The notes under the pieces: model-generated | Told to the model about the DNA's origin: nothing | The model's database searches: none | The model's input: the letters and a program-made list of their open reading frames with translations, nothing else | Part shown: positions 1 through 8,366 of the stretch, piece after piece | How positions within the stretch are numbered: the first letter of the stretch is position 1 | Layout: every line of letters begins with the position of its first letter | Assembly: GCA_031282205.1 (NCBI GenBank) | Contig: JAITEE010000039.1 | Span: 1-36,387, forward strand | Direction: 5' to 3' | DNA: 36,387 nt | Origin: Candidatus Methanovirga aequatorialis | GTDB taxonomy: Archaea; Methanobacteriota; Methanobacteria; Methanobacteriales; Methanobacteriaceae | Translations under genes and position numbers: made by a program

Positions 1-519
1 AATGTTCAAGGAACACATTTCGACAATAATAAAGCCACTGGTGGTGGTGGAGGCATATGGAACTATGAACATTCCATCACAGTATCAGACTCCACCTTCA
101 ATAACGGAGAAGGTTTTAACGGTGCTGGTATAGGTAATTATTTAGGTGATGCTAAGTTATCCAATTGTAATTTCACCAATAATAAAATTGCAACTAATGG
201 TGGAGCAATAGAAAATTGGGGAAGTACATTGAGAATAGAAAACTGTAAATTCAACAACAACGAAGCAAAACAATCTGGAGGAGCTATTGACTCATACTCA
301 AGCACATTAACCATCACAGGTTCCAGTTTCACGTATTGTAAAGCTGGTAATTTGGGTGGAGCTATAAACAACATTGACTCATGGAGTAATAGTATTGGAT
401 CAAGTGGTTTCACTAGTAACACTGCAAATAATGGTGGTGCAATAGCCACGAATAAAGCAATAGATACAGGTGCTTGCACATTCAGTAACAACAAACCTAA
501 CAACATATACAAGCATTAA
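1..519 (+). CDS. Adhesin-like beta-helix surface protein, C-terminal part (5' end outside window)
   Basis: The frame is open from base 1 to the TAA at 517-519, so this is the last 172 residues of a longer protein. It consists of degenerate coils carrying GGAI/GGGI turns and N-x-F/S-x-N-N motifs (for example FDNNKATGGGGGIWN, FTNNKIATNGGAIEN, FNNNEAKQSGGAIDS). This pattern is typical of right-handed parallel beta-helices of the polymorphic outer membrane protein/adhesin type. It ends in SNNKPNNIYKH with no membrane anchor, much like the end of the surface protein at 8367-9938 (RNNRPTDIFNVN), so both are probably released or held non-covalently. The role is probably cell-surface contact, but the ligand is unknown. 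The next gene starts 15 bases downstream. Confidence 0.85.
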   Translation, partial: NVQGTHFDNNKATGGGGGIWNYEHSITVSDSTFNNGEGFNGAGIGNYLGDAKLSNCNFTNNKIATNGGAIENWGSTLRIENCKFNNNEAKQSGGAIDSYSSTLTITGSSFTYCKAGNLGGAINNIDSWSNSIGSSGFTSNTANNGGAIATNKAIDTGACTFSNNKPNNIYKH

Positions 520-534
520 AAGAAGTGAGTTCCT

Positions 535-1104
535 TTGAAAATAAACATATCAGTAGAAACCGTAGTGCTTATCGCAATTCTCACAGCCATTGCTTCTGTG
601 GGAAGAATAGCATTTGCGTCTATACCATCAGTACAACTTGCTTCATTTATCATCATAATATCAGGCATATTTTTTGGTGAAAAAGTAGGTTTAATCACAG
701 GTCTGCTGGTTCCTATCGTTACAGATATGTTAGGAATGGGAATAGGTTCATGGACAATATTCCAGATGATCGGATGGGGATTAATGGGCTTAAGTGCAGG
801 AACCCTATCACAACTACTAAATAAAAATGACCTCTATGGATACTTATCCAGAGGAATTTTCGGTTTCCTGTGGGGATTTCTCTTCGGTTGGATAAACGAC
901 ATCTCAATGATATTTTTCATGAGCGTTCCTAATTTGAATACTTTCATGGGTCTGTTTGCTGCAAGTTTCACCTTTGATTTGATTCATGGCTTGGTGAATT
1001 TATTGGCTTTGACTCTGTTATTTGAAAGATTTAAGAGAATATTCATAAGAATAAAAAAAAGATACTTACATGAAAAATCCCTTGGCACTGAAATAGACAC
1101 TTAA
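535..1104 (+). CDS. ECF transporter S component, CbrT/QueT-like integral membrane protein
   Basis: This 189-residue protein has about five or six hydrophobic segments. The central region carries the small-residue and Pro pattern of energy-coupling-factor substrate-binding (S) subunits: an AxVGR..FASIPSVQ segment near residues 20-33, a long hydrophobic ISGIFFG stretch, and GIGSWTIFQMIGWGLMG near residues 76-92. The G-x-WT-x-x-Q motif is shared with CbrT-type S components, some of which bind cobalamin. The substrate here is therefore inferred and not shown. No EcfA ATPase or EcfT gene is in the window, so it would depend on a shared ECF module elsewhere. The start is TTG at 535 with a weak GTGAG ribosome binding site at 525-529. 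It lies only 15 bases after the surface-protein gene and may be co-transcribed with it. The last codons include the decamer AATAGACACT, which recurs inverted at 1462-1471. Confidence 0.75.
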   Translation: MKINISVETVVLIAILTAIASVGRIAFASIPSVQLASFIIIISGIFFGEKVGLITGLLVPIVTDMLGMGIGSWTIFQMIGWGLMGLSAGTLSQLLNKNDLYGYLSRGIFGFLWGFLFGWINDISMIFFMSVPNLNTFMGLFAASFTFDLIHGLVNLLALTLLFERFKRIFIRIKKRYLHEKSLGTEIDT

Positions 1105-1131
1105 TATTTTTTTATTTTTTTTTTTATTATT
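1105..1131 (+). terminator. T-rich archaeal-type terminator after the ECF S gene
   Basis: Immediately after the stop codon the non-template strand is almost pure T, in runs of 7 and 11. Runs like this act as intrinsic terminators in archaea without needing a hairpin. No stem is seen here. Confidence 0.5.
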
Positions 1132-1135
1132 AGAG

Positions 1136-1460
1136 TGAGAGGTGGACAAAAGTCTAAATTTTAAAATTAAAAAGCTCTAAAAATGCTTTAATTTAGAAAA
1201 TAAGAAAATTTTTTCTTAAAAAAAATTAGTTTTGACCACATCTCAGAGTGTTAGATTTATGAACAAAAAATCAAAAACATAATCGGAACCTTTTTTGCCA
1301 TGTTTTAAGACTATAAATATTTCACTTTTCCAAAATAGTACATTTTTTTTATATCGGAGTTTAATCATAGTACGCATTTTTTTTTATATATTGAGAGGTA
1401 GTCAAAACTAATTTTTTTTTTAAGAATCTAAAAAAAATTTAGACTTTTGTCCACCTCTCA
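1136..1460. repeat. 325-bp composite palindromic element with nested inverted repeats (MITE-like)
   Basis: The ends are a perfect 27-bp inverted repeat beginning TGAGAGGTGGACAAAAGTCT (1136-1162 and 1434-1460). Inside lie a second pair of related ends: TTTTGACCACATCTCA, finishing near 1246, and TGAGAGGTAGTCAAAA, starting at 1391. The element therefore reads as two small elements of 111 and 70 bp placed back to back around a central segment of about 145 bp. There is no reading frame of note, and the composition is strongly A/T. Elements with the same ends occur at 11158 and 12206. It occupies nearly all of the 397-base gap between the ECF S gene and the large surface protein. No target-site duplication is obvious. 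Confidence 0.75.
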
Positions 1461-1501
1461 GTGTCTATTTTATTAAAAAGACAGGTTGAGGAAGTTATTA
1501 T

Positions 1502-4093
1502 ATGAAAATACTAAATAAATTTATGAAATTTAAGAGTAGTAAATATTTTTTAGGTAAGAGAAACCCACCCATATTATTATATCTCTATCCCATTATTCTT
1601 TTAAGTGTATTATTATTGGTTGCTGCACCTAACACGCTTGTTAACGACACAGGTGATAGTCAAATATACACTGATAATAGTAGTAGTGTGGTGTTTAATT
1701 GCACTGCCACACCAATTAGACAAGATTTTAATAATAATGGTCTGGTTCAAATGAATATAACCTCATCAGAGACAGTAAATAAAACATTCAAAATTATCAT
1801 GGACGATAAACAATACACAACCATGTTAAATGGTAACAATAGCAATAATATAACTTCTGATGTATTCACAACGGAGAATAGTATTAATAAAACCATAACT
1901 GTACTGGATCCAACCAACAATAATACTATTAACTTGAATGTGAATTTTGAAAATATTAAACTCATAAACTACGATATAACACCAAACACTAAAACCATTA
2001 CTATAACTCAAGATACTCCTAATGGAATCCAAGAAGCTATTAACAACTCTAATGATGGAGATACAATAATATTAAAAAATGGAATCTACAAACAATGTAA
2101 TATTACTGTTAATAAGGGCGTGACTATAAAAGCAGAAACAAAAAGCGGAGCAATAATAGACGCAGAAGGACAAGGACGAATATTCAATGTAACAAACACC
2201 AATGCAGTCTTAGATGGGTTAAACATAACAAACGGAGAAGCACCTAATATTAGTGTTGGTGGTGGTGATGGTGGTGGTGTATACCTTAATGGTGGTAGTG
2301 TGACAAATTCTACTATCACCAACTGCAATAGTACTCATGGTGGTGGTATATACATTAATAATGGTAATGTGACAAATTCTACTATCACCAACTGCACTAA
2401 TCGTGGTGGTGATGGTGGTGGTGTATACCTTAATGGTGGTAGTGTGACAAATTCTACTATCACCAACTGCACTGGTGGTGGTATAAACCTTAATAATGGT
2501 AATGTGACGAATTCTACTATCACCAACTGCACTAGTGATCGTTATGGTGGTGGTATAAACCTTAATAATGGTGGTGTGACGAATTCTACTATCACCAACT
2601 GCCATAATGGTGGTGTATACATTAATAATGATGGTAGTGTGACGAATTCTACTATCACCAACTGCACTGGTTATGGTTGTGGTGGTGTATACATTAATAA
2701 TGATGGTAGTGTGACGAATTCTACTATCACCAACTGCAATGCTTATTATGGTTGGAGTGGTGCGAGTGGTGGTATACACCTTAATAATGATGGTAATGTG
2801 ACGAATTCTACTATCACCAACTGCACTAGTGATCGTTATGGTGGTGGTATACACCTTAATAATGATGGTAATGTGACGAATTCTACTATCACCAACTGCG
2901 CTAGTTATAATCGTGGTGGTGGTGTATATCTTAATGGTGGTGGTAGTTTGATGAATTCTACTATCACTAACTGCACTAGTAGTAATGAGGGTGATGATGA
3001 TGCATGGGGTGGTGGTGTATGCCTTGATGGGAGTGGTAATGTGACGGGTTGTACTATCACCAACTGCACTAGTGATCATTGTGGTGGTATATTCCTTAAT
3101 GGTAGTGGTAGTGTGAGTTATTGTCGTATTGTTGATAATAATGCACTTGATGGAAAAGAAGCTTATATTAATAATAGTGGCAGTGCTGACTTTAATTGGT
3201 GGGGTGCTAATAATATCACTCAGCTCATAAATGGTAGTGTTGTGCCTAGTAGTTATTATCAACTCCTATTAACAGCTGGAAATGTTTCAACGGTTGATGA
3301 GGTTAAAGATTATTTTGGAATGGTACCAATATCTTTGGGTTGTGGTTTGGTTCTTAATGGGACCGATGATTCTACTGGTAGTAATAATTTGCCTGATTTC
3401 ACTGGTAACACTACATTAAGTAATGTTTCGAGTCATGATCTACTATTATTTAGAGATGTTGTGAGGAGTTTTACTCCAGGTAAATCCAATAGTTTTAATG
3501 TTCCTAATGGATGGAATGACACTCTAAACAGTCAGGGTAGGTATAATTATACTGGTGTTGTTGACAATCAAATTTTAGATATTAACATTATTGATAAAGA
3601 TCTTAAGAGTGTGAATCTTGTTATTTCTAAGACTTGTAATGTTACTAATGTTGTTGTTGGTGATGTTATTGGTTACACAATCAAGGTAGTGAATAATGGT
3701 ATGGTGTCAGTTGCTAATGTTACTGTGAACGATACAATGAGTAATGATCTTAAATATATTAATAGTAATAGTAACAATGGAGATTATAATAGTAATTCTG
3801 GTTTATGGAGTATTCCTATTTTGGGTGTTGGTGAAATTGCTAATTTAAATATGACTTGTAGAGTTGTGGGTGTTGGTGATGTGATTAATAGTGCTCATCT
3901 GTTTTTAGGTGATAATAATTATATTAATGTTGGGGTTAATGATTCGAGTGTTATGATTAATAGTAAATCAGTTCTACATCCTGGTGATGATTCTAATTTG
4001 TTTTGGAGTGGTTTGCCTTTGACTGGTTTGCCTTTAGTTGTTTTGATTCTTTTTGTTTGTGCTTTGTTCGGTTATTTCCTTAGGAGAAGATAG
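1502..4093 (+). CDS. Large membrane-anchored adhesin-like protein with tandem beta-helix coils and a DUF11-like domain
   Basis: This 863-residue surface protein has a signal/anchor helix at about residues 24-42 and an Asn/Thr-rich region to about 160. An NGIQEAINNSNDGDTIIL segment near 170 opens the beta-helix, a typical pectate-lyase-like entry. Some 11 coils of 20-31 residues follow, each centred on (V)TNSTITNC and a GG(G)-V/I-Y/N/H-L/I-N turn. Ten coils have NSTITNC and one has CTITNC. A C-terminal DUF11/CARDB-like domain lies at about 715-810 (NLVISKTCNVTNVVVGDVIG), then a hydrophobic helix ending in RRR that anchors the protein. A Cys in every coil and many N-x-S/T sequons suggest a Cys ladder and heavy N-glycosylation. 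The ribosome binding site GAGG is at 1489-1492. The antisense frame is open because of GGT/ACC repetition and is not a gene. Confidence 0.88.
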   Translation: MKILNKFMKFKSSKYFLGKRNPPILLYLYPIILLSVLLLVAAPNTLVNDTGDSQIYTDNSSSVVFNCTATPIRQDFNNNGLVQMNITSSETVNKTFKIIMDDKQYTTMLNGNNSNNITSDVFTTENSINKTITVLDPTNNNTINLNVNFENIKLINYDITPNTKTITITQDTPNGIQEAINNSNDGDTIILKNGIYKQCNITVNKGVTIKAETKSGAIIDAEGQGRIFNVTNTNAVLDGLNITNGEAPNISVGGGDGGGVYLNGGSVTNSTITNCNSTHGGGIYINNGNVTNSTITNCTNRGGDGGGVYLNGGSVTNSTITNCTGGGINLNNGNVTNSTITNCTSDRYGGGINLNNGGVTNSTITNCHNGGVYINNDGSVTNSTITNCTGYGCGGVYINNDGSVTNSTITNCNAYYGWSGASGGIHLNNDGNVTNSTITNCTSDRYGGGIHLNNDGNVTNSTITNCASYNRGGGVYLNGGGSLMNSTITNCTSSNEGDDDAWGGGVCLDGSGNVTGCTITNCTSDHCGGIFLNGSGSVSYCRIVDNNALDGKEAYINNSGSADFNWWGANNITQLINGSVVPSSYYQLLLTAGNVSTVDEVKDYFGMVPISLGCGLVLNGTDDSTGSNNLPDFTGNTTLSNVSSHDLLLFRDVVRSFTPGKSNSFNVPNGWNDTLNSQGRYNYTGVVDNQILDINIIDKDLKSVNLVISKTCNVTNVVVGDVIGYTIKVVNNGMVSVANVTVNDTMSNDLKYINSNSNNGDYNSNSGLWSIPILGVGEIANLNMTCRVVGVGDVINSAHLFLGDNNYINVGVNDSSVMINSKSVLHPGDDSNLFWSGLPLTGLPLVVLILFVCALFGYFLRRR
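2287..3085 (+). repeat. In-frame imperfect DNA repeats encoding the beta-helix coils
   Basis: A core unit, AATTCTACTATCACCAACTGC, or one-base variants of it, recurs about ten times at spacings that are multiples of three (about 60-93 bp), separated by GGT-rich linkers. Several copies differ from each other only in the linker length. Near-identity at DNA level in a protein of this type points to recent duplication and suggests that coil number can change by slippage or recombination. Confidence 0.85.
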
Positions 4094-4095
4094 AT

Positions 4096-4560
4096 TTATG
4101 GAGTGGGTAGGATTTTCTTTATGAAATCTTGTACTTTCTTTCTTAAAATTTTCCTTTTTTTAAGATCAAATAAGATTTCATTGAATATTCTACTGTCATG
4201 CGGTGAACCTTCATGGATTAATATGGTTAATGGTTTACAGGGTCTTTTGATCCATTGTAATTGTCATTTTAAAACCTGAATAAAGCCCAATACTTGCAAT
4301 AAGCTCTTTTATAGTCTTTAGTAGGCAACATTTGCTTTACTATAAAAACTTCCCACTAAACTTCAAATTCAATGCGATTGAATTTGAATCAATTATTATG
4401 GCCTTAATATTCCTTATTTTTTTAAATTGAAGCTATATTTAATGTTTTTAAAGCTAATTCCAAGTATTTTGTACCTTACTACGTTGAATAAATCTCTCTT
4501 ATTTGTTCTATACTTTGGTAAGTCTTTAATACCAAGAAATTTCACGAAGCCTAAACCCTC
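4096..4560 (-). pseudogene. Broken IS4/IS5-superfamily DDE transposase, copy 1 (central part)
   Basis: Read on the minus strand, three frames give consecutive pieces of one transposase: [26 protein letters not shown], then [19 protein letters not shown] (first catalytic Asp region), then KPLTILIHEGSPHDSRIFNEI. These are separated by frameshifts and stops, so the gene is dead. The upstream end stops abruptly at about 4557, where homology to the second copy (32225-32844) ends. The segment 4264-4557 is a close direct repeat of 32343-32635. The GSPHD motif around the second Asp is present only in this copy. Confidence 0.75.
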
Positions 4561-4795
4561 CAGTTGTGGCAGATTTCATCAGACGATTGGGTAAAAATTT
4601 AGATAGAGGGATTAATCACATGAAATATAAGTTTTACCTCACACTAATAATAAGATTGAATGTTACAATTGTGTTTCTTTGACTAATGAGCAGAAAAAGA
4701 TTTATAGGACCTTTGAAGGACTTGATAGAGCAATTAAATTGGGTAGAATTAGATGGCATTTAAGAAATAGAAAAGAAATTTCTTTTTGTGAATAA
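4557..4795 (+). pseudogene. Unrecognised gene fragment with a CxxC motif, frameshifted
   Basis: Two adjacent plus-strand frames read as one protein with a frameshift near 4636: PPVVADFIRRLGKNLDRGIN... then ...NNKIECYNCVSLTNEQKK and a basic tail ending in RNRKEISFCE before TAA at 4793-4795. There is a CYNC pair that could be half of a zinc site. No start codon or ribosome binding site is seen, and the left end abuts the truncated transposase. The family is not recognised. It is probably a leftover of a mobile or viral gene. Confidence 0.4.
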
Positions 4796-4807
4796 TTTTC
4801 CAACTTA

Positions 4808-4950
4808 TCACCATAATTTTTTCACAAAGCCACGTAACTCCATGAAGAATTTTATCATTTCTTTTTTCCTGGAATTAGGTGGAAAAGATATGTATAACTT
4901 CCCGTTTATTGATTGTACTCTATTCATGTTCTTGAAAACCCCATAGGATT
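4808..4950 (-). pseudogene. Short unrecognised C-terminal gene fragment
   Basis: On the minus strand a frame of about 47 codons reads ESYGVFKNMNRVQSINGKLY, then ISFPPNSRKKEMIKFFMELR, and ends GFVKKLW before a TGA at 4808-4810. A stop codon bounds it upstream near 4950 and no ribosome binding site precedes its internal ATG. The residue pattern looks protein-like, so it is probably the end of a deleted gene. The family is not recognised. Confidence 0.3.
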
Positions 4951-5001
4951 CTGTCTAAGAGTGTTTTTTCTTGATTTTTTAAACAAATGGTTTTAGGAGA
5001 A

Positions 5002-5205
5002 TTAGAAAGATTTTGACAAGCTACTTGATCTAAATACATATCCTCCTTCATTCCATTCATCCAACCATCTATGCCCAGTTGATAAACTAATCTCCATTAA
5101 TTCACAAGCTTCTTCAACAGTCTTTTTTCTATATAAAAAACGAATAAAGATTAATTTTTTTAAAACATCACCTTCTTGCTGATGCCTACTGATAATTTTA
5201 TTCAA
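5002..5205 (-). pseudogene. N-terminal fragment of an IS630-type transposase (helix-turn-helix domain)
   Basis: This 67-residue frame starts at TTG. Residues 16-55 (LKKLIFIRFLYRKKTVEEAC and the following ELMEISLSTGHRWLDEWNEGGY) match the helix-turn-helix that opens IS630-family transposases, in which GGY is normally followed by a glycine-rich linker and the DDE domain. Here the frame runs into an unrelated SSSLSKSF tail and stops, and no DDE part is found downstream. It is a truncated remnant. It could instead be a stand-alone small HTH protein, but the abrupt end after GGY argues against that. Confidence 0.55.
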
Positions 5206-5304
5206 CTGAGTTTTCTTAATACACTTTTTAACTTTTTTTAAACTTTATTTACCATATATAACAATTAACAAACATTACTCTTAAACTTTTCGATTTAAAC
5301 TATA

Positions 5305-5383
5305 TATTAACAAAGTTACTATAAACAACGTGTACAGTCATAGAGGCAACTCTATAATTAATTTTGTATTATGGTGATAATTT
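5305..5383. repeat. 79-bp direct repeat, copy A
   Basis: This stretch, from TATTAACAAAGTTACTATAA through CAACGTGTACAGTCATAGAG to the AATTTA end, recurs at 11495-11573 in the same orientation with only scattered changes. The two copies bracket the surface-protein/ExbB/DUF2149 block. Copy A lies just past the 3' end of the DUF2149 gene. Confidence 0.8.
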
Positions 5384-5404
5384 ATCAAATTATTAATTTA
5401 ACTT

Positions 5405-5728
5405 TTATTCTACCATGACTAACTTTCCTGTTTTTGGATCTTTATAAACCTTTCCTACTTCCACCATGCCTTGACCTGAACCGTTTGACGTGTCTGGCAT
5501 CTGATCTAATTCTTTTCCTTGATCAATTTGAGAAACTGATTTCATTTGATCTTTTTTTTGTTCTTGAGTCATATTCCCATTGAAAGCTATTGATTGCATA
5601 TTCCATGACATTACTAAAAAAATTAATAAACCTACCGAAATAACTAACATTACATCAACTAAGTTTGTTGTTCCTGCCATCGGATCTTCTTCTATTCTTT
5701 GAGAACGTTTTTTTCTACGTTTAACCAT
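5405..5728 (-). CDS. DUF2149 protein, ExbD-like single-pass membrane protein
   Basis: This 107-residue protein is predicted to be the partner of the ExbB-like protein encoded just upstream. A basic N-terminus (KRRKKRSQR) is followed by EEDPMAGTTNLVDVMLVISV and a hydrophobic stretch to about residue 40, then a polar region ending in VGKVYKDPKTGKLVMVE. The segment is characteristic of the archaeal DUF2149/COG4744 family. The LVDVMLV stretch has the same layout as the ExbD/TolR/MotB helix with its proton-carrying Asp, and Asp25 would be the candidate here. The ATG at 5728 is preferred over an upstream ATG that would add 13 residues (MYHHVNFLQCRDS) outside the family. The gene is 285 bases from exbB in the same direction. 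Regulation is unknown. The ExbD relation is inferred from the motif. Confidence 0.8.
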   Translation of the reverse strand: MVKRRKKRSQRIEEDPMAGTTNLVDVMLVISVGLLIFLVMSWNMQSIAFNGNMTQEQKKDQMKSVSQIDQGKELDQMPDTSNGSGQGMVEVGKVYKDPKTGKLVMVE

Positions 5729-6013
5729 ACTATCTCGACATTGTAAAAAATTCACATGATGGTACATAATTTTTTATGTGTATTTTTTGAGTGCTACTGA
5801 ATTAAAATCGTTAAATATATAATGTTGTAAAAGACAAATTATTTGTAGGTGTGGGTTTAATTTTGATCATATTAATATTCATTGACATACACCCATTTAA
5901 AGATTATTAACCAATTAAATTACTATTTAAACTAAAATAAAAACACAATGCAAAAATCCACAAACCCCTTTAGTCTATCATGGATCTTTTACAGTATCTT
6001 TTTTTTATTATTT

Positions 6014-6673
6014 TCATATTTTTTTATTGCTTTTTAGAAAATCTAATACTGCGTCAGATAAAACATCTAAATTAGATAAATACTCATCATACCATCTTTT
6101 TCTAATTTTAGAGACAAAGTAACCTACAGCTCCTGAAGCTACACCTACAACTGTTGTATCAAATGCAATAATAATTGATTGTGCGAGGGTATTAACATCC
6201 CCATTACCAAGTGCTGCTAATCCTGGACCCATTGGAATTAAGGTCCCCATTAATCCTAATGTAGGCCCAATACGAGTCATAATATCTGTTTTCTCAAGAA
6301 CTTTATCTATTGAATTTTCTTCATTTTCAATTAATTTACGAGCTAAAGCTTCACTAGATTCTTTCGATAAATCGTTTGCAGAAACTAACTGAGTTAAATC
6401 ATTTTTTTGCATATTAGAAATAAAAGAAGCAGATATGATATCCTTAACATACTTTTCATTATCTGCCAATGAAATATCATGAATTAATTTTTCTATATGA
6501 GAAACAGGTATTTTTTTTCTATTTATATATTCATATATCAACTCTCCAATAACCATAACCGCATAAAGTATAAAAATTAATAATAAAATTATTACAGGAA
6601 TTAATAAATTCTGAGAAATTAAATTTAAAGAACCATTTAAAAATTCACTGCCAGGAATAATACTTGAAACCAT
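6014..6673 (-). CDS. MotA/TolQ/ExbB-type proton channel protein
   Basis: This 219-residue membrane protein has one N-terminal helix (about residues 23-43), a cytoplasmic region of about 85 residues, and two C-terminal helices. The IGPTLGLMGTLIPMGPGLAAL segment (about 136-156) and IIIAFDTTVVGVASGAVGYF (about 168-187) match the two pore helices of ExbB/TolQ, including the conserved TT pair. In bacteria such proteins form a pentamer around ExbD and convert proton flow into mechanical work on the cell envelope. Here the likely partner is the DUF2149 protein downstream. The gene follows a beta-helix surface-protein gene by 33 bases with a GGAG ribosome binding site, so the three genes probably form one transcription unit. 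The load driven by this motor in a wall without an outer membrane is unknown. Confidence 0.87.
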   Translation of the reverse strand: MVSSIIPGSEFLNGSLNLISQNLLIPVIILLLIFILYAVMVIGELIYEYINRKKIPVSHIEKLIHDISLADNEKYVKDIISASFISNMQKNDLTQLVSANDLSKESSEALARKLIENEENSIDKVLEKTDIMTRIGPTLGLMGTLIPMGPGLAALGNGDVNTLAQSIIIAFDTTVVGVASGAVGYFVSKIRKRWYDEYLSNLDVLSDAVLDFLKSNKKI

Positions 6674-6706
6674 AAAAAAACTCCTATTTATTAAAATAAT
6701 AAAAAA

Positions 6707-8149
6707 TCATAATCTACTTTTATGCCCCATATATCCTAAAGCAAATAAACTCATTATTAAGAATATTAAAGTTAATACCATTGATAAAGGAGAATCGTTG
6801 CCAGAATTAGGAGAGTTAGTTATTTCATGAACTTTCCCTTGCTCCCCTGAATCTGCTTTTCCTTGCTCCCCTGAATCTGAAGCATCAGACGCCCCATCTA
6901 CATTGCTATGCGAACCTGACATTGATAATGATTCTGGTGATGATGGATCAGTTCCTGGCGTAGGATCAGTTCCTGGCGTAGGATCAGGATTAGGTGTAGG
7001 ACCAAATTCAGGACCACCCAATGTAAATCTTCCAATTAAATTATTATTATTTTGTAAATTAGTTAATGTTGTATTGTTAAATTTAGCACCTGTTGCATTA
7101 TCAACAATTGCTGCTCGATCACCTGAAGCCTTAAAAGTATTATTCATAAATCTATCAACAACCTTATCAAACCCAGAGCCTTTAACTGCATAATAGTAAA
7201 TCGGTTGACTAGGATCATCTAAAACTTTAGAACCTTTATCAGAAACTGAGATTACATTATTCTCCACTTTAAAAATATTCGTTAAAACATTATTAATACC
7301 AATAGCTTCATAAATATGACTTTCTGCAATTGCGAGATAATCATCAAGATCATGAATACGATTATTAGTAATAATAGCATTATCACATCTACCAACCATA
7401 TTAATACCTATTGAAGCACCACTAATATCATTACCATTGATAACTGAATTACGAGCATCTAATTTAACACCCCAGCAAGTATTAGAAGGTGAACCAACAA
7501 TGGTATTAGTGTTAATATTATAATTTGATCCTCGTGCATCCACTACATTTCCTCCTTGATGAGTTTTATTACCAGAAGAGATATAATTACTAATTACATC
7601 AATGTTTTTATTATCATCATGCATATAAAGACAAGTACTTGCTCCAGTTTTCTTAAAAGTATTAGATTCCATAGTTATAAAAGAAGAATCACTCACCTCT
7701 ACTGCATATCCAGTAAAAGCACCTTTAAAATCAGTGATACGAGAAACAATGTTGTTTTTTAATGAAATATGATCAGTGCCAGTTATATAAATGAGACCAT
7801 GTTCATTAATCCCTGTAGAAGTTAATCTTATCCCAGACAAACTTGATCCTTGACTTCCACCCACAAATTCAAATCTTCCTTCAATAATTTGATTATTTGG
7901 AGCGTTACTTGTGATTATCAATCGTTTATTGATTATAAACACTTTAGGATTATCAGGAGTTCCATGTATATCACCAATTTTAAGGGTGTCTCCATCATTA
8001 ATACCTGAAGTTGGTTTAATATTTCCATTATCATCAAAATAATTTGAATAATTTGAATCATCAATTACATGCACAGCTCCACTAACAGAACTCATACATA
8101 AAATCATACAAAAAATAGTTAATAACCCTATCGACTTTTTAAATCTCAT
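6707..8149 (-). CDS. Secreted beta-helix surface protein with Pro-rich stalk and C-terminal membrane anchor
   Basis: The protein has 480 residues. A signal peptide (residues 1-25, ending SVSGA) is followed by a conserved block VHVIDDSNYSNYFDDNGNIK and NDGDTLKIGDIHG. A right-handed beta-helix covers about 70-370 with a strong QGGNVVDARGSNYNINTNTI, GSPSNTCWGVKLD signature at about 197-232. Next come a PTPNPDPTPGTDPTPGTDP stalk, a tandem DSGEQGK repeat, and a C-terminal helix (LSMVLTLIFLIMSLFALGYM) with a short basic tail. It is a paralogue of the protein at 9986-11074, which lacks the stalk and anchor. The ribosome binding site GAGGTGA lies just before ATG 8149. It sits 33 bases upstream of the exbB-like gene, which suggests that it is the surface partner of that motor. 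Confidence 0.85.
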   Translation of the reverse strand: MRFKKSIGLLTIFCMILCMSSVSGAVHVIDDSNYSNYFDDNGNIKPTSGINDGDTLKIGDIHGTPDNPKVFIINKRLIITSNAPNNQIIEGRFEFVGGSQGSSLSGIRLTSTGINEHGLIYITGTDHISLKNNIVSRITDFKGAFTGYAVEVSDSSFITMESNTFKKTGASTCLYMHDDNKNIDVISNYISSGNKTHQGGNVVDARGSNYNINTNTIVGSPSNTCWGVKLDARNSVINGNDISGASIGINMVGRCDNAIITNNRIHDLDDYLAIAESHIYEAIGINNVLTNIFKVENNVISVSDKGSKVLDDPSQPIYYYAVKGSGFDKVVDRFMNNTFKASGDRAAIVDNATGAKFNNTTLTNLQNNNNLIGRFTLGGPEFGPTPNPDPTPGTDPTPGTDPSSPESLSMSGSHSNVDGASDASDSGEQGKADSGEQGKVHEITNSPNSGNDSPLSMVLTLIFLIMSLFALGYMGHKSRL

Positions 8150-8366
8150 CTTACTTCACCTCTTCATTATTTCGACTAAAAGCATTTAAATTTAATTATT
8201 TTTTATAAAAATTCTCTAAATTAAATTTAAATAGATTATATTGGATATTTTATAATTAACAAACTTTACCAAAATCATTATAATATAAAATAGAAAAAAT
8301 AAAAGAAATATAAATTTTTAAAACTTGTACCTCATTGGAAACGTCTGCTGGGCAACAATACACAAA

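Noticed and set aside
2287-3085. A CRISPR-like or non-coding repeat array
   Set aside because: The spacing is always a multiple of three and the units encode regular beta-helix coils within a long frame.
2219-3262. A 347-codon open frame on the minus strand opposite the large surface protein
   Set aside because: It is the mirror of GGT-rich repeats (ACC gives Thr, low-complexity Thr/Ile/Arg). It has no ribosome binding site, and the plus-strand protein has a signal, domains and an anchor.
5768-6013. A small gene between the ExbB-like and DUF2149 genes
   Set aside because: No frame with a ribosome binding site or protein-like composition was found in these 246 bases.
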